Assembly (NCBI GenBank): GCA_026397965.1
Contig: JAPLTU010000049.1
Span: 1 to 52,101, forward strand
Source of the DNA: Verrucomicrobiota bacterium
GTDB lineage: Bacteria; Verrucomicrobiota; Verrucomicrobiia; Opitutales; UBA953
Reading direction: 5' to 3'
Length of the DNA stretch: 52,101 bases
The position numbers and the translations under genes were made by a program. Each line of letters starts with the position of its first letter. Positions within the stretch are counted from its first letter, which is position 1. Shown piece by piece: positions 25,425 through 34,761 of this stretch. The notes below the pieces were generated by a model, which ran no database searches, was not told the DNA's origin, and saw only the letters and a list, made by a program, of their open reading frames with translations.

Positions 25425-26125
25425 AGGGCTTCGCCGATTTCTCGGCGTATTTTAAGGGTCTCGGCAAAAGGGTCGGCGGCCTTGAGAATAGGGCGCCCAA
25501 CGACGATGAAATTGGCACCAGCAGCCGCGGCTTGGGCTGGGGTCATGATACGGCTCTGATCGTCGGCCGCGGCGCTGGGGTAGCGGATACCGGGGGTCAC
25601 CAAGGTCGGGCCCGCGCCGAGTTCCGAGCGGAGAATCGAAAGTTCAAGCGGTGAGCAGACCAAACCATTGAGTCCGGCCTGAGTTCCCATGCGGGCGAGT
25701 AGCCGGACTTGTTCTTCCGTGGAGCTTTGAACGCCGATGGCCGATAGTTGGGTTTGATCCATTGAGGTGAGCACGGTGACGCCGAGAACCTGACAGTTGG
25801 GAAGGGTGTCACGCGCCGCTTCGGTGGCGCGGGCGATCATCTCGGGTCCGCCGGCGGTATGGATGGTGAGTAACGAGCAGGGGCGCCCCTTAAGGCTCTT
25901 AATCGCGGACGAGACGGTGTTCGGGATGTCGTGGAACTTCAGGTCTAAGAATACCTTGAAACCCAAGGCATGGAATTCATCCACGATGCCAGGCCCGTGG
26001 CGGGTAAAAAGTTGTAAGCCTAGCTTCACCCAGGCCAAATTGCCTGCTAACGGACGGGCCAGAGCGAGAGCCTCTTCTTTCGTCTCAACGTCAAGGGCGA
26101 GGATAAGACGACAGGGCGAAGCCAT
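25421..26125 (-). CDS. pyrF: Orotidine 5'-phosphate decarboxylase
   Basis: A protein of 234 residues from the ATG at 26125 (MASPCRLILALDV). The catalytic motif is VFLDLKFHDIPNTV (Asp-x-Lys-x-x-Asp region, about residues 58-71), VTPGIRY precedes the phosphate loop, and IVVGRPI is the conserved C-terminal stretch. It converts OMP to UMP in pyrimidine synthesis. It is coupled to ispD by a 4-bp overlap, which is unusual for metabolic partners but common as a loose gene order. Confidence 0.95.
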   Translation of the reverse strand: MASPCRLILALDVETKEEALALARPLAGNLAWVKLGLQLFTRHGPGIVDEFHALGFKVFLDLKFHDIPNTVSSAIKSLKGRPCSLLTIHTAGGPEMIARATEAARDTLPNCQVLGVTVLTSMDQTQLSAIGVQSSTEEQVRLLARMGTQAGLNGLVCSPLELSILRSELGAGPTLVTPGIRYPSAAADDQSRIMTPAQAAAAGANFIVVGRPILKAADPFAETLKIRREIGEAL

Positions 26126-26179
26126 GAGACTTTGTAGAATCACTCGACCTAATCTGCCAGCGTAAATCTCAGCCTCAGC

Positions 26180-27127
26180 TTACTTCTTGGCTGGCGGTGT
26201 TTTCTTAGCCGTAGGCGTGCTTGGAAGCGAGGAGACGGCGAAGTTAAAAGGCTGCGCGGGTTGTTTTCCCAGAAGGTGTAAGTCGAACCATTGGGCCATT
26301 CTTGAGATGTCGTCGGTCATCTCGTTCCAGCCGCCGTGACCGCCCCCGATCCGGATGAGCACTTCGCATTTGGCGCCAACTTCGACGGCTTTGCTCTGAA
26401 AGCGAGTGGCTTGTGAATACGGCACCAACGGGTCGGCATCGCCTTGGACGATGTAGGTCGGGGGTTGGTTCTTGTTAACCCAAGTCAGCGGCGAGAGCTC
26501 GCGTCCGAGCTTGGCTTTACCTTCAGGGGTTTCGACTAAAGGGCCAAAGGCAGGTATGCGGGTATTGAGCGGACCGATGCCCTCGTTGCTGTCGCCTTCT
26601 TTGGCCCAGTTGATGAAGTCGACTGGAGGATAAAAGCAGGCGACGGCATTGACGGCGCTGCTGGCCCGGTCGATGGGGTCGGTGGCTTTCGCTTTACCCG
26701 CGTCGCCTTTGACGCCCAACATCAGACTGAGGTGTCCGCCCGCGCTGCCGCCCGTGACGCCGATCTTGTTCGGGTCGATACCGTATTGGGCGGCGTTGCT
26801 GCGGATGAAGCGCACGGCGCGTTGCATATCCAAAACGATTTCATCGATATGGAAACGTGGCTGGGTGCCATGGACGACGACAAACGTGGTGTAGCCGTAA
26901 TTGGGCCAGGTTCCGTCGCTGATCCCGTTGTGATTAGAGTTCCAACCACCGCTGATGATTTTGATGACGGCAGCGCCATTGGGTTTGGCTGGCTTAAAAA
27001 TGTCCATCGTCAGCGCCACCCCGTCATGCTTAGTGTAGATGACATCACGGATACGTTCAGGTTCTTGCGCGCTGACCAGCGTGAAAGTCGCAACGAAGGT
27101 GAGCAGGGAGATGTAGAGGCTTCGCAT
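26180..27127 (-). CDS. Exported alpha/beta hydrolase (BD-FAE/esterase-like)
   Basis: A protein of 315 residues with a signal peptide (cleavage near LVSAQE, residue 20). The nucleophile elbow is GGSAGGHLS with Ser128. The oxyanion segment is ISGGW in place of the usual HGG. Asp in GDADPLVP and His in GGGHGGWNE complete the triad. The family includes feruloyl/acetyl-xylan esterases and other carbohydrate esterases. The C-terminus is Lys/Pro-rich (TAKKTPPAKK). Glycan de-esterification is inferred from the family and the neighbouring sulfatase. Confidence 0.85.
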   Translation of the reverse strand: MRSLYISLLTFVATFTLVSAQEPERIRDVIYTKHDGVALTMDIFKPAKPNGAAVIKIISGGWNSNHNGISDGTWPNYGYTTFVVVHGTQPRFHIDEIVLDMQRAVRFIRSNAAQYGIDPNKIGVTGGSAGGHLSLMLGVKGDAGKAKATDPIDRASSAVNAVACFYPPVDFINWAKEGDSNEGIGPLNTRIPAFGPLVETPEGKAKLGRELSPLTWVNKNQPPTYIVQGDADPLVPYSQATRFQSKAVEVGAKCEVLIRIGGGHGGWNEMTDDISRMAQWFDLHLLGKQPAQPFNFAVSSLPSTPTAKKTPPAKK

Positions 27128-27176
27128 GGGGTATGTATCATAACCCCTATCTCCCCGGGATGTTCCCCGCGAGGGC

Positions 27177-27632
27177 TTAAATTCTGAATTTAATCACGAC
27201 CTTCAGGATAGACCCGGGCGCTCCAGTCATCACGCCGGGTTGGTGACCATCTTGCGGGTAGAAAATAGCGAAGTTGCCGCGCCCGAGGGTAAGCATGGCG
27301 GAAGTGGCGGAAGGGGCGGCGTATTTTTCGACATCTTTTTCCGCGAGGTAAGGCATTGTTACGCTAAGCGTCTTCTGATCCGCGTGGCCGCAATATTCGA
27401 GGCCCTGGTAAACTACTTGGATATCGCCGTAGATCTGATGAGCTTCCCAGAGTTTATCCGCTGAAGGGGCTGTCTGATAGTGTTGTACGATGGCTACCAG
27501 GTCTTGGCCTTGGAGTTCATACTTTCCGTCCTCGGTCTTCGCATCGAAGGCACGGAGATAGGCGAACGCTTTCGGGAAAAGCGGGTGCAGGGATTCGATG
27601 GCCGCGGAGGCGGAGAGTTGGTCGAGGATCAT
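27177..27632 (-). CDS. YhcH/YjgK/YiaL family protein
   Basis: A protein of 151 residues of the DUF386 cupin family (EbgC/YhcH). Visible features are YELQGQDLVAIVQHYQT, EAHQIYGDIQVVYQGLEYCG with metal-ligand-type residues, and FAIFYPQDGHQPG near the end. Family members are linked to sugar anomer or acid-sugar metabolism, such as sialic acid and beta-galactosidase modules. Here it lies between a NusG paralog and the esterase. Substrate unknown. Confidence 0.9.
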   Translation of the reverse strand: MILDQLSASAAIESLHPLFPKAFAYLRAFDAKTEDGKYELQGQDLVAIVQHYQTAPSADKLWEAHQIYGDIQVVYQGLEYCGHADQKTLSVTMPYLAEKDVEKYAAPSATSAMLTLGRGNFAIFYPQDGHQPGVMTGAPGSILKVVIKFRI

Positions 27633-27664
27633 GGACGAAAAGGGTTAGGGGTAGAAAGAGTGAG

Positions 27665-28189
27665 TTAGGCTTCGTCCGCGAGGCCTTCGACATCGTCGAG
27701 GGGCATTTCGACTGCTTGTTCGGAACCCAGCAAAGAGAGCAGCACCGCGATACGCTTTTGAGGTTCTTGCAGTTTGACGACTTCACCTTCGGAGCCGGAG
27801 AAGATGCCGCGAATGACGCGGACCTTGGTCCCGATTTTTAATTCCGCATCTAACATCGAGAGAATTGCGTCAGGTCCGAGCGCGAGCAATTCCGTGATGA
27901 CCGAGGCGTCGACATCAACGGGACGGCCGTTGCGGCTGACGAGTTGGAGGACGCCGCGGGTGTTGCGAACCGGGCCATAAAGTTCCGCGGGGTCAAATTT
28001 AACAAAGATATAACCGGGAAAAAGCGGTTCGACCACCACGCGGTTTTTATCATGCCCTTTGCGCGTCCGCCGCAGGCGCGGGAAAACAATCTCGATTTCG
28101 CCTAAAGATCGAAGATTAAGCACGGCCACGGCTTCTTGGCGGGGCTTTGCTTTAATGCAAAACCACGAAGTCGGTGGAATCTCGCTCAT
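27665..28189 (-). CDS. NusG/RfaH-like specialised transcription elongation factor
   Basis: A protein of 174 residues from the ATG at 28189, overlapping the ccsBA stop as ATGA. The NGN domain runs from WFCIKAKPRQEAVA to about residue 110 and includes the RNA-polymerase-binding PLFPGYIFVKF. The KOW domain follows (IGTKVRVIRGIFSGSEGEVVKL). It resembles UpxY/RfaH-type paralogs, which modify elongation on particular operons, rather than housekeeping NusG, which is normally encoded with secE and rplK. Its targets cannot be told from sequence. Confidence 0.85.
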   Translation of the reverse strand: MSEIPPTSWFCIKAKPRQEAVAVLNLRSLGEIEIVFPRLRRTRKGHDKNRVVVEPLFPGYIFVKFDPAELYGPVRNTRGVLQLVSRNGRPVDVDASVITELLALGPDAILSMLDAELKIGTKVRVIRGIFSGSEGEVVKLQEPQKRIAVLLSLLGSEQAVEMPLDDVEGLADEA

Positions 28190-31100
28190 ACCTTGGTCGC
28201 TGCGGAGGCCCTTGCCGGCAGCCATCCAAGGGCGATGAAGATGATTTGCGTAATCCAGAAAACGGTGAGCCAGAAGAAGCCTGATTCCGTAAAGCCATAG
28301 CTATGCAGGCCGACGCCCAGCAGATTGGTGCCGAACCATGACCAACTCGTGACGATATTGCCGAAGATCAGGAGCTGCATCAGCCCTTCGCGGCGAACGA
28401 GGCCACCCCAGCGGGCGTGGAGGCAGAGTGCGCACCAGAGCACGATGAGAATCGCGCCGTTCTCTTTAGGATCCCAACCCCAGAAGCGGCCCCAGCTTTG
28501 GTCGGCCCAGATGCCACCGAGCATCGTGCCGATGAAGCTGGCCATCACTGCGAATGCCAGGATGCCATAGGCCGCTCGGGCAACGCTGTCGCCCCAGATG
28601 TAGTCTTTTTTGAACGCACGGAGAGCAAGGTGGAGGGCTCCGAGCAACCCGGCGACAAAGGTCGCCGCGTAGCCGAGGGTCACGATGGTCACGTGCGTCG
28701 CTAGCCAGAAGTTCGTATCGAGCACCGCCCGGACGCTCTCGAGGTTGTCTTCGCCGGAGAGGCCGAGGTTATGCGCCACAATCAAGGAGACGAAACCGGT
28801 GATACCTGTCGCGACGGCGCCGATACCGTTTTTCCAGAGTCGTTCGAGGATGATGCCCAGGCCGACGGCACCCCAAGCGACGAAGATTCCCGTTGAATAG
28901 AGGTTCGTCACGGGCGGGCGACCATGCAGCCACATCCGGTAGCCGAGTGCCAAGGTGTGCAGTAGGAAGCACGTAACGAGGAGTCGGTAGGCCCAGCTAC
29001 GGAGCGATTCTGAAGCGGTTAACCAGGAACCGAAGATCATGAGTACGGTCACGACGTAGGCGATGAGCAGCCAATAGAAAGGTTGGAGGCGCCCAAAGGT
29101 GGCTTCGGAATTCGATTTCGTCGACCAGTTGCCTTGCAGGCCTGCGGCAATCGCGCGGGTTTGAACCGTGCAAGTGTCATCGTTACCCTCTCGCCATGCC
29201 ACGCAGAAGGTCGCGTAGCGGCTGATTAATCCGTCAGGGGCGAGGGACTGCCGATGGTTGTTTTTGTCTTGGATGACGCTCAGTAAGGCGGTGCCGAGGT
29301 TGTCCCACCTATCTAATGACTCTGCTTCCTTGGGCGGGACGAGGCCGATGGCACCTTCACGTTGGAAGCCCTGATAGCGATCCACAAAACTCTTCACCGT
29401 TTTTTGTAATTCAGGATCGAAGGCGGTGCCACTACCGCCGTTTGAGCGATTAGTGTTCATTTCGGCGACCGCCCGGCTCAAAGAGCTTAGCCAGGCCTCA
29501 TATTCACGTTGCGGCGGAATCTCGGACGGCAGGTCGCCAGGAATGAAAGTCATGCTGAGCGTCGCGTATTGGCGGGCGGCGCCTTCGAGTTGAAGTAAGG
29601 AGCGATCTTCGGCGTCGCGGTCAGCTTGGGCGCGACCACGGGATTTGCCGGCGGCTTCCGTGACCTTTTCGCTATTCTTTAAAATATCATCCCAGCTGGC
29701 GTACATCGTTTTTTCGATATCTCGTCCGACCATCTTGAGTACGGAAGGGTGTTCGATGCGAAAGGTGGGAAGATGGCGAGCGACTTGGGCGCGGAAGCTG
29801 ACTTCAATCAGCCAGTCGATGGCCGCCAGGGAATTTCCGGTCAAGCGTACCGGACGTTTTTCCAAGGCTGCCTGAACGTTGGCGTCTACACCGGGCAGCG
29901 CTTCGGAGATCAGTTTCTTTTGTTCGGCGGTCCAGGTGGAGGGTTTCTGTCCGAAAGCGATCCGTTCCAGATCGGTCAGACGGATCTCACGACGCGAACG
30001 CATTTGCAGCAACGAGCCGCTGGCCAAGGTTTCGAGCGGGACAATGCGTCCGCCACTCTGGACGGGGATGTTACCGAACTCTTGACTGTTCCAGGTTGGC
30101 TCTGCCGCTTGGGTGGGAAGGGAGAGCAGACCTAATGCCAGGACGACCGCCGTCTTAGCGGCACGACCGCGCAAGAAACGGAGCAGGGAGACGCCGAAGT
30201 GCCAGATGAGGCCGAGGGACATCAGCGCAACGGAGATATAGGGAATCCAAGCTCCTGGATTACGCACGACCTGAAGCACGCTGAGATCCTTGCCGTCCTT
30301 CGTGCTGCCGAAACTGGACTGGAAGAAGGTCAGGCCGGCGTGACGGAGTGGTTGATTCATCGAGATATTATAGTCAAAGGAGCTCATACCTTCCTTAATC
30401 GTCACATCGCTGGCGAAACGGCGAGGTGTCTCGGTTCCTGGATACTTCTCGTGGGTGAACTTATCCAGCTGCACCGTAAAGTCCACGTAGTGGCGGGTCC
30501 GGCGGAGCGAGAGTTCGTAGGTCTTGCCGGCGTCTGCGAAGGTCTGCGCATCGAAAGACTCCGTCAAGTTGAGGTTGAGGACCCAGGTGCCGAGCGACTT
30601 ATCTTTCGTCTTCAGTTCGACAATCGCCGTGGGCGAGTTCGGGCGATTGTCATCATAACTTTCCGGTAGAGGCTTGTAGGCCAATTGAGTGCGGGCTCCG
30701 ATGCCTTGGGTGGCCTTGAGGTCGAGGCCGTCGGTCATCTGCGATTTTGCCCGGATCATGGCGTTGGCATGGTACGTCTGGACGACGAGGGTGTAGGGCG
30801 TGCCCGGGAGCTCGATGGCGGACGGTGCCTTTTTGTCTGAGATATCGCGTAGAATCGAATCCGGGATGGTGACGACGGTCTCGGCAGTGGCGGATTTTTG
30901 GACGAGCGCGATCTCGAATTCGCGGAAGGCTTCGGAGTAGTTTCGCTGCTCGCCTTCGGGGATGATCATCGCGGACTCCTCTTGGTAGATTGCCGTTACG
31001 AAGCCACCGCCCAGTAGGAGCAGCAGGCCTGCGTGGATCATGAGGTTACCGACCTTGGCGGCGGTCGCCTTGAAGTGACGGACGTGGGCGAAGGCCAGGT

Positions 31101-31365
31101 TGATGATCAGCAGGGCCCCGAGCGTGAAGCCGGCCGGCAGCGGGATGCGTAAGGGCGCCGTCGCGTCCATGGGATAGAAGCAGAGCCAGGAACTGAAGTA
31201 GACCTTCTGGACATGCCAGATGCCCCAGTGGACTTGTTCGAGTGTTCCCAACAAGATGAGGATCATCGACAGGATGAGCAGGAGTACCGTCAGCTTGAGC
31301 GACGCCAGCGTGTCGATGAGTCGATGGCCGCTGTTGGCCTTCTTTTGATGTTCTTCGCTGTTCAC
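28186..31365 (-). CDS. ccsBA: Fused CcsB-CcsA cytochrome c assembly protein
   Basis: A protein of 1059 residues starting with GTG at 31365 (GTGA overlap with the preceding gene). The N-terminal ResB/CcsB part (residues 1 to about 410) has four membrane segments and a soluble domain. A periplasmic region of about 300 residues follows (starting about 420, after TQAAEPTWNS). The C-terminal CcsA/ResC part has several membrane helices and the heme-handling WWD-type motif WGRFWGWDPKENGAI from residue 958, with a late His in GLHSYGF. It exports heme and attaches it to CxxCH proteins such as those at 1702-4215 and 40065-44408. Confidence 0.93.
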   Translation of the reverse strand: MNSEEHQKKANSGHRLIDTLASLKLTVLLLILSMILILLGTLEQVHWGIWHVQKVYFSSWLCFYPMDATAPLRIPLPAGFTLGALLIINLAFAHVRHFKATAAKVGNLMIHAGLLLLLGGGFVTAIYQEESAMIIPEGEQRNYSEAFREFEIALVQKSATAETVVTIPDSILRDISDKKAPSAIELPGTPYTLVVQTYHANAMIRAKSQMTDGLDLKATQGIGARTQLAYKPLPESYDDNRPNSPTAIVELKTKDKSLGTWVLNLNLTESFDAQTFADAGKTYELSLRRTRHYVDFTVQLDKFTHEKYPGTETPRRFASDVTIKEGMSSFDYNISMNQPLRHAGLTFFQSSFGSTKDGKDLSVLQVVRNPGAWIPYISVALMSLGLIWHFGVSLLRFLRGRAAKTAVVLALGLLSLPTQAAEPTWNSQEFGNIPVQSGGRIVPLETLASGSLLQMRSRREIRLTDLERIAFGQKPSTWTAEQKKLISEALPGVDANVQAALEKRPVRLTGNSLAAIDWLIEVSFRAQVARHLPTFRIEHPSVLKMVGRDIEKTMYASWDDILKNSEKVTEAAGKSRGRAQADRDAEDRSLLQLEGAARQYATLSMTFIPGDLPSEIPPQREYEAWLSSLSRAVAEMNTNRSNGGSGTAFDPELQKTVKSFVDRYQGFQREGAIGLVPPKEAESLDRWDNLGTALLSVIQDKNNHRQSLAPDGLISRYATFCVAWREGNDDTCTVQTRAIAAGLQGNWSTKSNSEATFGRLQPFYWLLIAYVVTVLMIFGSWLTASESLRSWAYRLLVTCFLLHTLALGYRMWLHGRPPVTNLYSTGIFVAWGAVGLGIILERLWKNGIGAVATGITGFVSLIVAHNLGLSGEDNLESVRAVLDTNFWLATHVTIVTLGYAATFVAGLLGALHLALRAFKKDYIWGDSVARAAYGILAFAVMASFIGTMLGGIWADQSWGRFWGWDPKENGAILIVLWCALCLHARWGGLVRREGLMQLLIFGNIVTSWSWFGTNLLGVGLHSYGFTESGFFWLTVFWITQIIFIALGWLPARASAATKV

Positions 31366-31994
31366 GGAAGCTGGGAGGCGGAGAGGAAGGCGACAAAGGC
31401 GGGAGCGTTGGCTTCGACGGCGGCGGTCTCGCCATTCATCTTGAAGAACCAGGTGGCACCGTCCTTGGAAGTCATCACGGCGTCGACTGATTTTTTGCCA
31501 TCGGCCGAGGTCATTACAAAGCGCTGGCTATCGAGACTACCGACCTTGACCGCTAGGGCTGAGGCGACGATCTCATCAGAACTGGCCGGAGGGAGGCCGA
31601 TTTGGCCACGCCAGCGGTTAACGTTGGCGGTGAGGCCGCCGACGCTGCCGGGGAAGACCGTCACGGCGATTTCGGCCTTGCTGCCGTTCGGGCCGGTGAC
31701 GATCCAGGTGGCCTTGCGCATCGAATTTTCCGGGCCGACGGACCAACCAGCGGGCAGCTTCGCCCACTTGGGTGCGTCGAAGCTAGCGGCTTCGGCCTTC
31801 ATCGAGGCGGGGGCGACCATCGGGGTGGCCACGGCCGGAGAAGGGGCAGGCTGGGCGGCGACCGGTGAGACTGGCGCGGTCGCGGGGGCTGCGGCCGGTG
31901 CAGCTTCGGCTTTTACCTCATAGCGGGCGACCTGCGGGGCAGGTTTGCAGCCGAAGGCGAGCAGCGAGGCGGATAGGAGGAAGAGAGGACGCAT
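31362..31994 (-). CDS. Lipoprotein of unknown function linked to ccsBA
   Basis: A protein of 210 residues from the ATG at 31994. The lipoprotein signal ends in LLAFGC (Cys at about residue 16). An Ala/Pro-rich linker spans residues 24-70. The folded part has conserved-looking LPAGWSVGPENSMRKATW and GGLTANVNRWRGQIGLPP segments. I have seen the NVNRWRGQ pattern in other PVC proteins but cannot name a function. It overlaps ccsBA as GTGA, and the sulfatase gene is 13 bp upstream, so the three are probably co-transcribed. A cytochrome assembly or envelope role is only guilt by association. Confidence 0.7.
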   Translation of the reverse strand: MRPLFLLSASLLAFGCKPAPQVARYEVKAEAAPAAAPATAPVSPVAAQPAPSPAVATPMVAPASMKAEAASFDAPKWAKLPAGWSVGPENSMRKATWIVTGPNGSKAEIAVTVFPGSVGGLTANVNRWRGQIGLPPASSDEIVASALAVKVGSLDSQRFVMTSADGKKSVDAVMTSKDGATWFFKMNGETAAVEANAPAFVAFLSASQLP

Positions 31995-32007
31995 GGAGAT
32001 AGGAGAA

Positions 32008-33480
32008 TTATTTGTTGGCGGCTTTTTTACCTTTTTTCTTAGGGGCGACAGCGGTATCGCCTTCGGTCGTGCCGTTCTTGACGCGCTCTTCATACTTCGG
32101 ATCGCGGGGTTGGATGATTCCTTTTTTGACAAGTTCGTCGGCGTGCAGGTCGGCGAGCGGTCCGCAGCGGGTTAGCCATGCGTCGCAGGCGCCCCGGAGT
32201 TCTTTAAGCTTATCCGCGTTGGTTGGATCGGCGGCGATGTTCTTCACCTCCCAGGGATCCGTCAGAGTATCGTAAAGTTCTTCGGCGGCCCGATTCGGAT
32301 TAAAGTAGAGGGCTTGAACGGGCGTGAGGGTGCCAGCGGTTTGAGCTTTGCGGAGCGCCTGCATCGTTTGGCCTTCTTCTTGATAAGCCACCTTGCCGGC
32401 TTCGTCGACGCCGGGGGCTTGGTTGCGAACGTAGCGATAGCGGGCATCGCGGACCGAACGCACCTTGTCGAAGCTCTCATCCATAAAGTCGCGGAAAGAG
32501 TAGGCGTATTTGGGGGGATTGAGCGCGGTCGGCAGGAAACAGTGGCCGTCATATTCTTTTGGAACCGGCACGCCGGCCAAGGTCAGGGCGGTCGGGGCGA
32601 AATCGATCCAGCTGGCGAAATCTGCGCGAATCGTACCCGGGGCGATTTGGGCCGGCCAGCGGACGATGAGAGGGACGCGGGTACCGGTGTCTTTAGGTGA
32701 ACGCTTGTAGCGGGGCATGCCGCGACCGTGATCGCCCGTTAGAACCACGATGGTGTTTTTCTCGAGGTCGTGGGCCTTGAGCCAATCGAGCACGCGGCCG
32801 AGGGTGTAATCGACGGCCGTGACGAGCTCGTGGTAGTGGGCGACCTCGCGACGCACTTCGGGGGTGTCAGGATAGAAAGGGGGTAATTCAATCTTCGCCG
32901 GATCGCGGCGATCGGAGGGCTTAAGGGCGGTGGTATTCTGGGCGTGTCCTTTGTCTGAGGCACGAACTTGGCTCTCGTGGCTGACGGTGTCGTTGATGTA
33001 AGCGAAGAAGGGTTCCTTCGGCTTGTCCGTCAGCTTGCCGAGCGGCTGCTTGGAGTAGTTGACCCAGAGTTTCTTGTCATCGGCCAACTCTTTTTCGGAG
33101 ACGCCTTGGAAGTCGGTCTTGCCGGGCCACATGACAAAGTACCCGGCCTCACGAAGTTTTTCGGTGAAGGGGTGCGGCGGGTTGATTACCTTCGAGCGCA
33201 TGTTCTGGGCTCCCCAAGCCAGTGGGTAGATGCCGGTGACCATTCCGCTTCGGGAAGGAGCGCAGACGCCGGTGTGCGTGAAGGCCCGGGTGAAAAGGGC
33301 GCCCTCTTTGGCCAAGCGATCCATGTTGGGGGTGATGGCGTCTTTGCAGCCGTAGGCGCCCGTATCCGGCCCCATGTCTTCACCGATGACCAGGACGATG
33401 TTAGGTCGGCTGTCAGCGGCATGAACCGGCAAAAACGCGAAGCAGAGGGTAGCCAGTCCAAGCATGAAGAAGGTGCGCAT
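32008..33480 (-). CDS. Exported sulfatase, heparan N-sulfatase-like
   Basis: A protein of 490 residues from the ATG at 33480, with a signal peptide (to about VHAADS). The formylglycine Cys is C73 in CAPSRSG. The N-terminal metal motif is VIGEDMG, where Glu replaces the usual first Asp, as in some S1_8 proteins. MRSKVINPPHPFTEKLREAGYFVMWPGKTDFQG resembles sulfamidase-type members, and TGDHGRGMPRYKR is the C-terminal metal-binding motif. It ends with a Lys-rich tail (APKKKGKKAANK). It is the first gene of the run that continues into ccsBA. Confidence 0.9.
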   Translation of the reverse strand: MRTFFMLGLATLCFAFLPVHAADSRPNIVLVIGEDMGPDTGAYGCKDAITPNMDRLAKEGALFTRAFTHTGVCAPSRSGMVTGIYPLAWGAQNMRSKVINPPHPFTEKLREAGYFVMWPGKTDFQGVSEKELADDKKLWVNYSKQPLGKLTDKPKEPFFAYINDTVSHESQVRASDKGHAQNTTALKPSDRRDPAKIELPPFYPDTPEVRREVAHYHELVTAVDYTLGRVLDWLKAHDLEKNTIVVLTGDHGRGMPRYKRSPKDTGTRVPLIVRWPAQIAPGTIRADFASWIDFAPTALTLAGVPVPKEYDGHCFLPTALNPPKYAYSFRDFMDESFDKVRSVRDARYRYVRNQAPGVDEAGKVAYQEEGQTMQALRKAQTAGTLTPVQALYFNPNRAAEELYDTLTDPWEVKNIAADPTNADKLKELRGACDAWLTRCGPLADLHADELVKKGIIQPRDPKYEERVKNGTTEGDTAVAPKKKGKKAANK

Positions 33481-33549
33481 GGTGTTAAGACAGTTTTGCT
33501 CTGGAAAAGTTGCTTCAACTGTTCCCATAACCGTTGCCATAGCAAAGCG

Positions 33550-33573
33550 AAAGGACGCTTGTAGGCGTCCTTT
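33550..33573 (-). terminator. Hairpin between ychF and the sulfatase
   Basis: Arms 33550-33558 (AAAGGACGC) and 33565-33573 (GCGTCCTTT) form a perfect 9-bp stem with a 6-nt loop. On both strands short T-rich stretches occur at or next to the stem. It lies 45 bp after the ychF stop and 70 bp before the sulfatase start, as expected for the end of the dnaG-rpoD-ychF unit. The T-run is not strong, so termination is probable rather than certain. Confidence 0.6.
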
Positions 33574-33617
33574 TATCATCAATATTTACCCGATAGCAGC
33601 CGGTTTTATAACCAGAA

Positions 33618-34727
33618 TTAGTCGGTGAAACGGAAAAGGGCGACGTCCCCGTCTTTAAAGAGGTAGGATTTGCCTTCCAGTCGGTAGCGTCCGGCATCGC
33701 GGGCGGCGGCGACGGAACCGTTCTTAACCAAGTCATCGTACGAGACGATTTCCGCCTTAACAAAGCCTTTTTCAAAGTCGGTATGGATAACGGCCGCACA
33801 TTGGGGGGCGGTCATACCATGACGGAAAGTCCACGCGCGGACTTCTTTTTCGCCGGCGGTGAAATAAGTCGCAAGCCCGAGCAGTTTGTAAGCCCCGCGA
33901 ATCAGGTCGGAGACACCTGAGTCGGTGACGCCTAAGGACTGTAGGAACTCGGTGGCTTCGGCGGGCGAAAGATCGCAGAGTTCGGCTTCGACCTGGGCGC
34001 AGATAACGACGGATTCGCAACCGTGTTGTTGGGCGATGTACGCCCGGACATGAGCGACGTGGGGATTTTTTGTGAAATCCGCCAGGTCGGTCTCGGCGAC
34101 GTTGCACGCGTATAAAACCTTTTTGAAGGAAAGGAGATTATACGAACGGAGGCGGATACGTTCATCGTCGCTGACTTCGAGGGAGGACGCGGGAAGGTTT
34201 TCGTTCAGATGCTTGACCAAGCGCGCCAGTAATTCGACGTTGGCGATGGCATCCTTATCTTGGCTGCGGACTTTCTTCTGGTTGCGATCGAGCTGTTGTT
34301 CGGCGGATTGGATGTCGGCGAGGATGAGTTCGGTTTCGATGACTCCAATGTCCCGCACCGGATCGACTTTGCCCATGCTGTGCACAATGTCATCGTTGTC
34401 GAAGCAACGGACGACGTGGATGATGGCATCGCACTCGCGGATATTAGAAAGGAAGTCATTGCCTTTGCCTTCGCCCTTGGAGGCGCCCGCTACCAGGCCG
34501 GCGATATCAACAATATCGATCGTGGCTGGGATGACGACCTTGGTCCCGGCGATCTTTTGCAGATCGACCATGCGAGCGTCGGGCACCAAGACGACGCCGA
34601 CATTCGGTTCAATGGTACAGAAAGGGTAGTTCGCGGCCTCCGCCTTGCGGGAGCGCGTGAGGGCGTTAAAGAGAGTGGACTTACCCACGGTAGGGAGTCC
34701 GACGATGCCTGCCTGAGTCTTTGCCAT
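33618..34727 (-). CDS. ychF: Redox-regulated ATPase YchF
   Basis: A protein of 369 residues of the Obg/YchF family. The P-loop is GLPTVGKSTLFNALT (residues 7-21), with DIAGLV and NVAETD (in place of NKxD, explaining ATP preference). The C-terminal TGS domain ends SYLFKDGDVALFRFTD. YchF binds ATP and ribosomes and affects oxidative stress responses. It follows the small lipoprotein gene by 34 bp. Confidence 0.96.
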   Translation of the reverse strand: MAKTQAGIVGLPTVGKSTLFNALTRSRKAEAANYPFCTIEPNVGVVLVPDARMVDLQKIAGTKVVIPATIDIVDIAGLVAGASKGEGKGNDFLSNIRECDAIIHVVRCFDNDDIVHSMGKVDPVRDIGVIETELILADIQSAEQQLDRNQKKVRSQDKDAIANVELLARLVKHLNENLPASSLEVSDDERIRLRSYNLLSFKKVLYACNVAETDLADFTKNPHVAHVRAYIAQQHGCESVVICAQVEAELCDLSPAEATEFLQSLGVTDSGVSDLIRGAYKLLGLATYFTAGEKEVRAWTFRHGMTAPQCAAVIHTDFEKGFVKAEIVSYDDLVKNGSVAAARDAGRYRLEGKSYLFKDGDVALFRFTD

Positions 34728-34761
34728 GGAAAGTGCAACGTGGGCATCCGACCTGCCGAGG

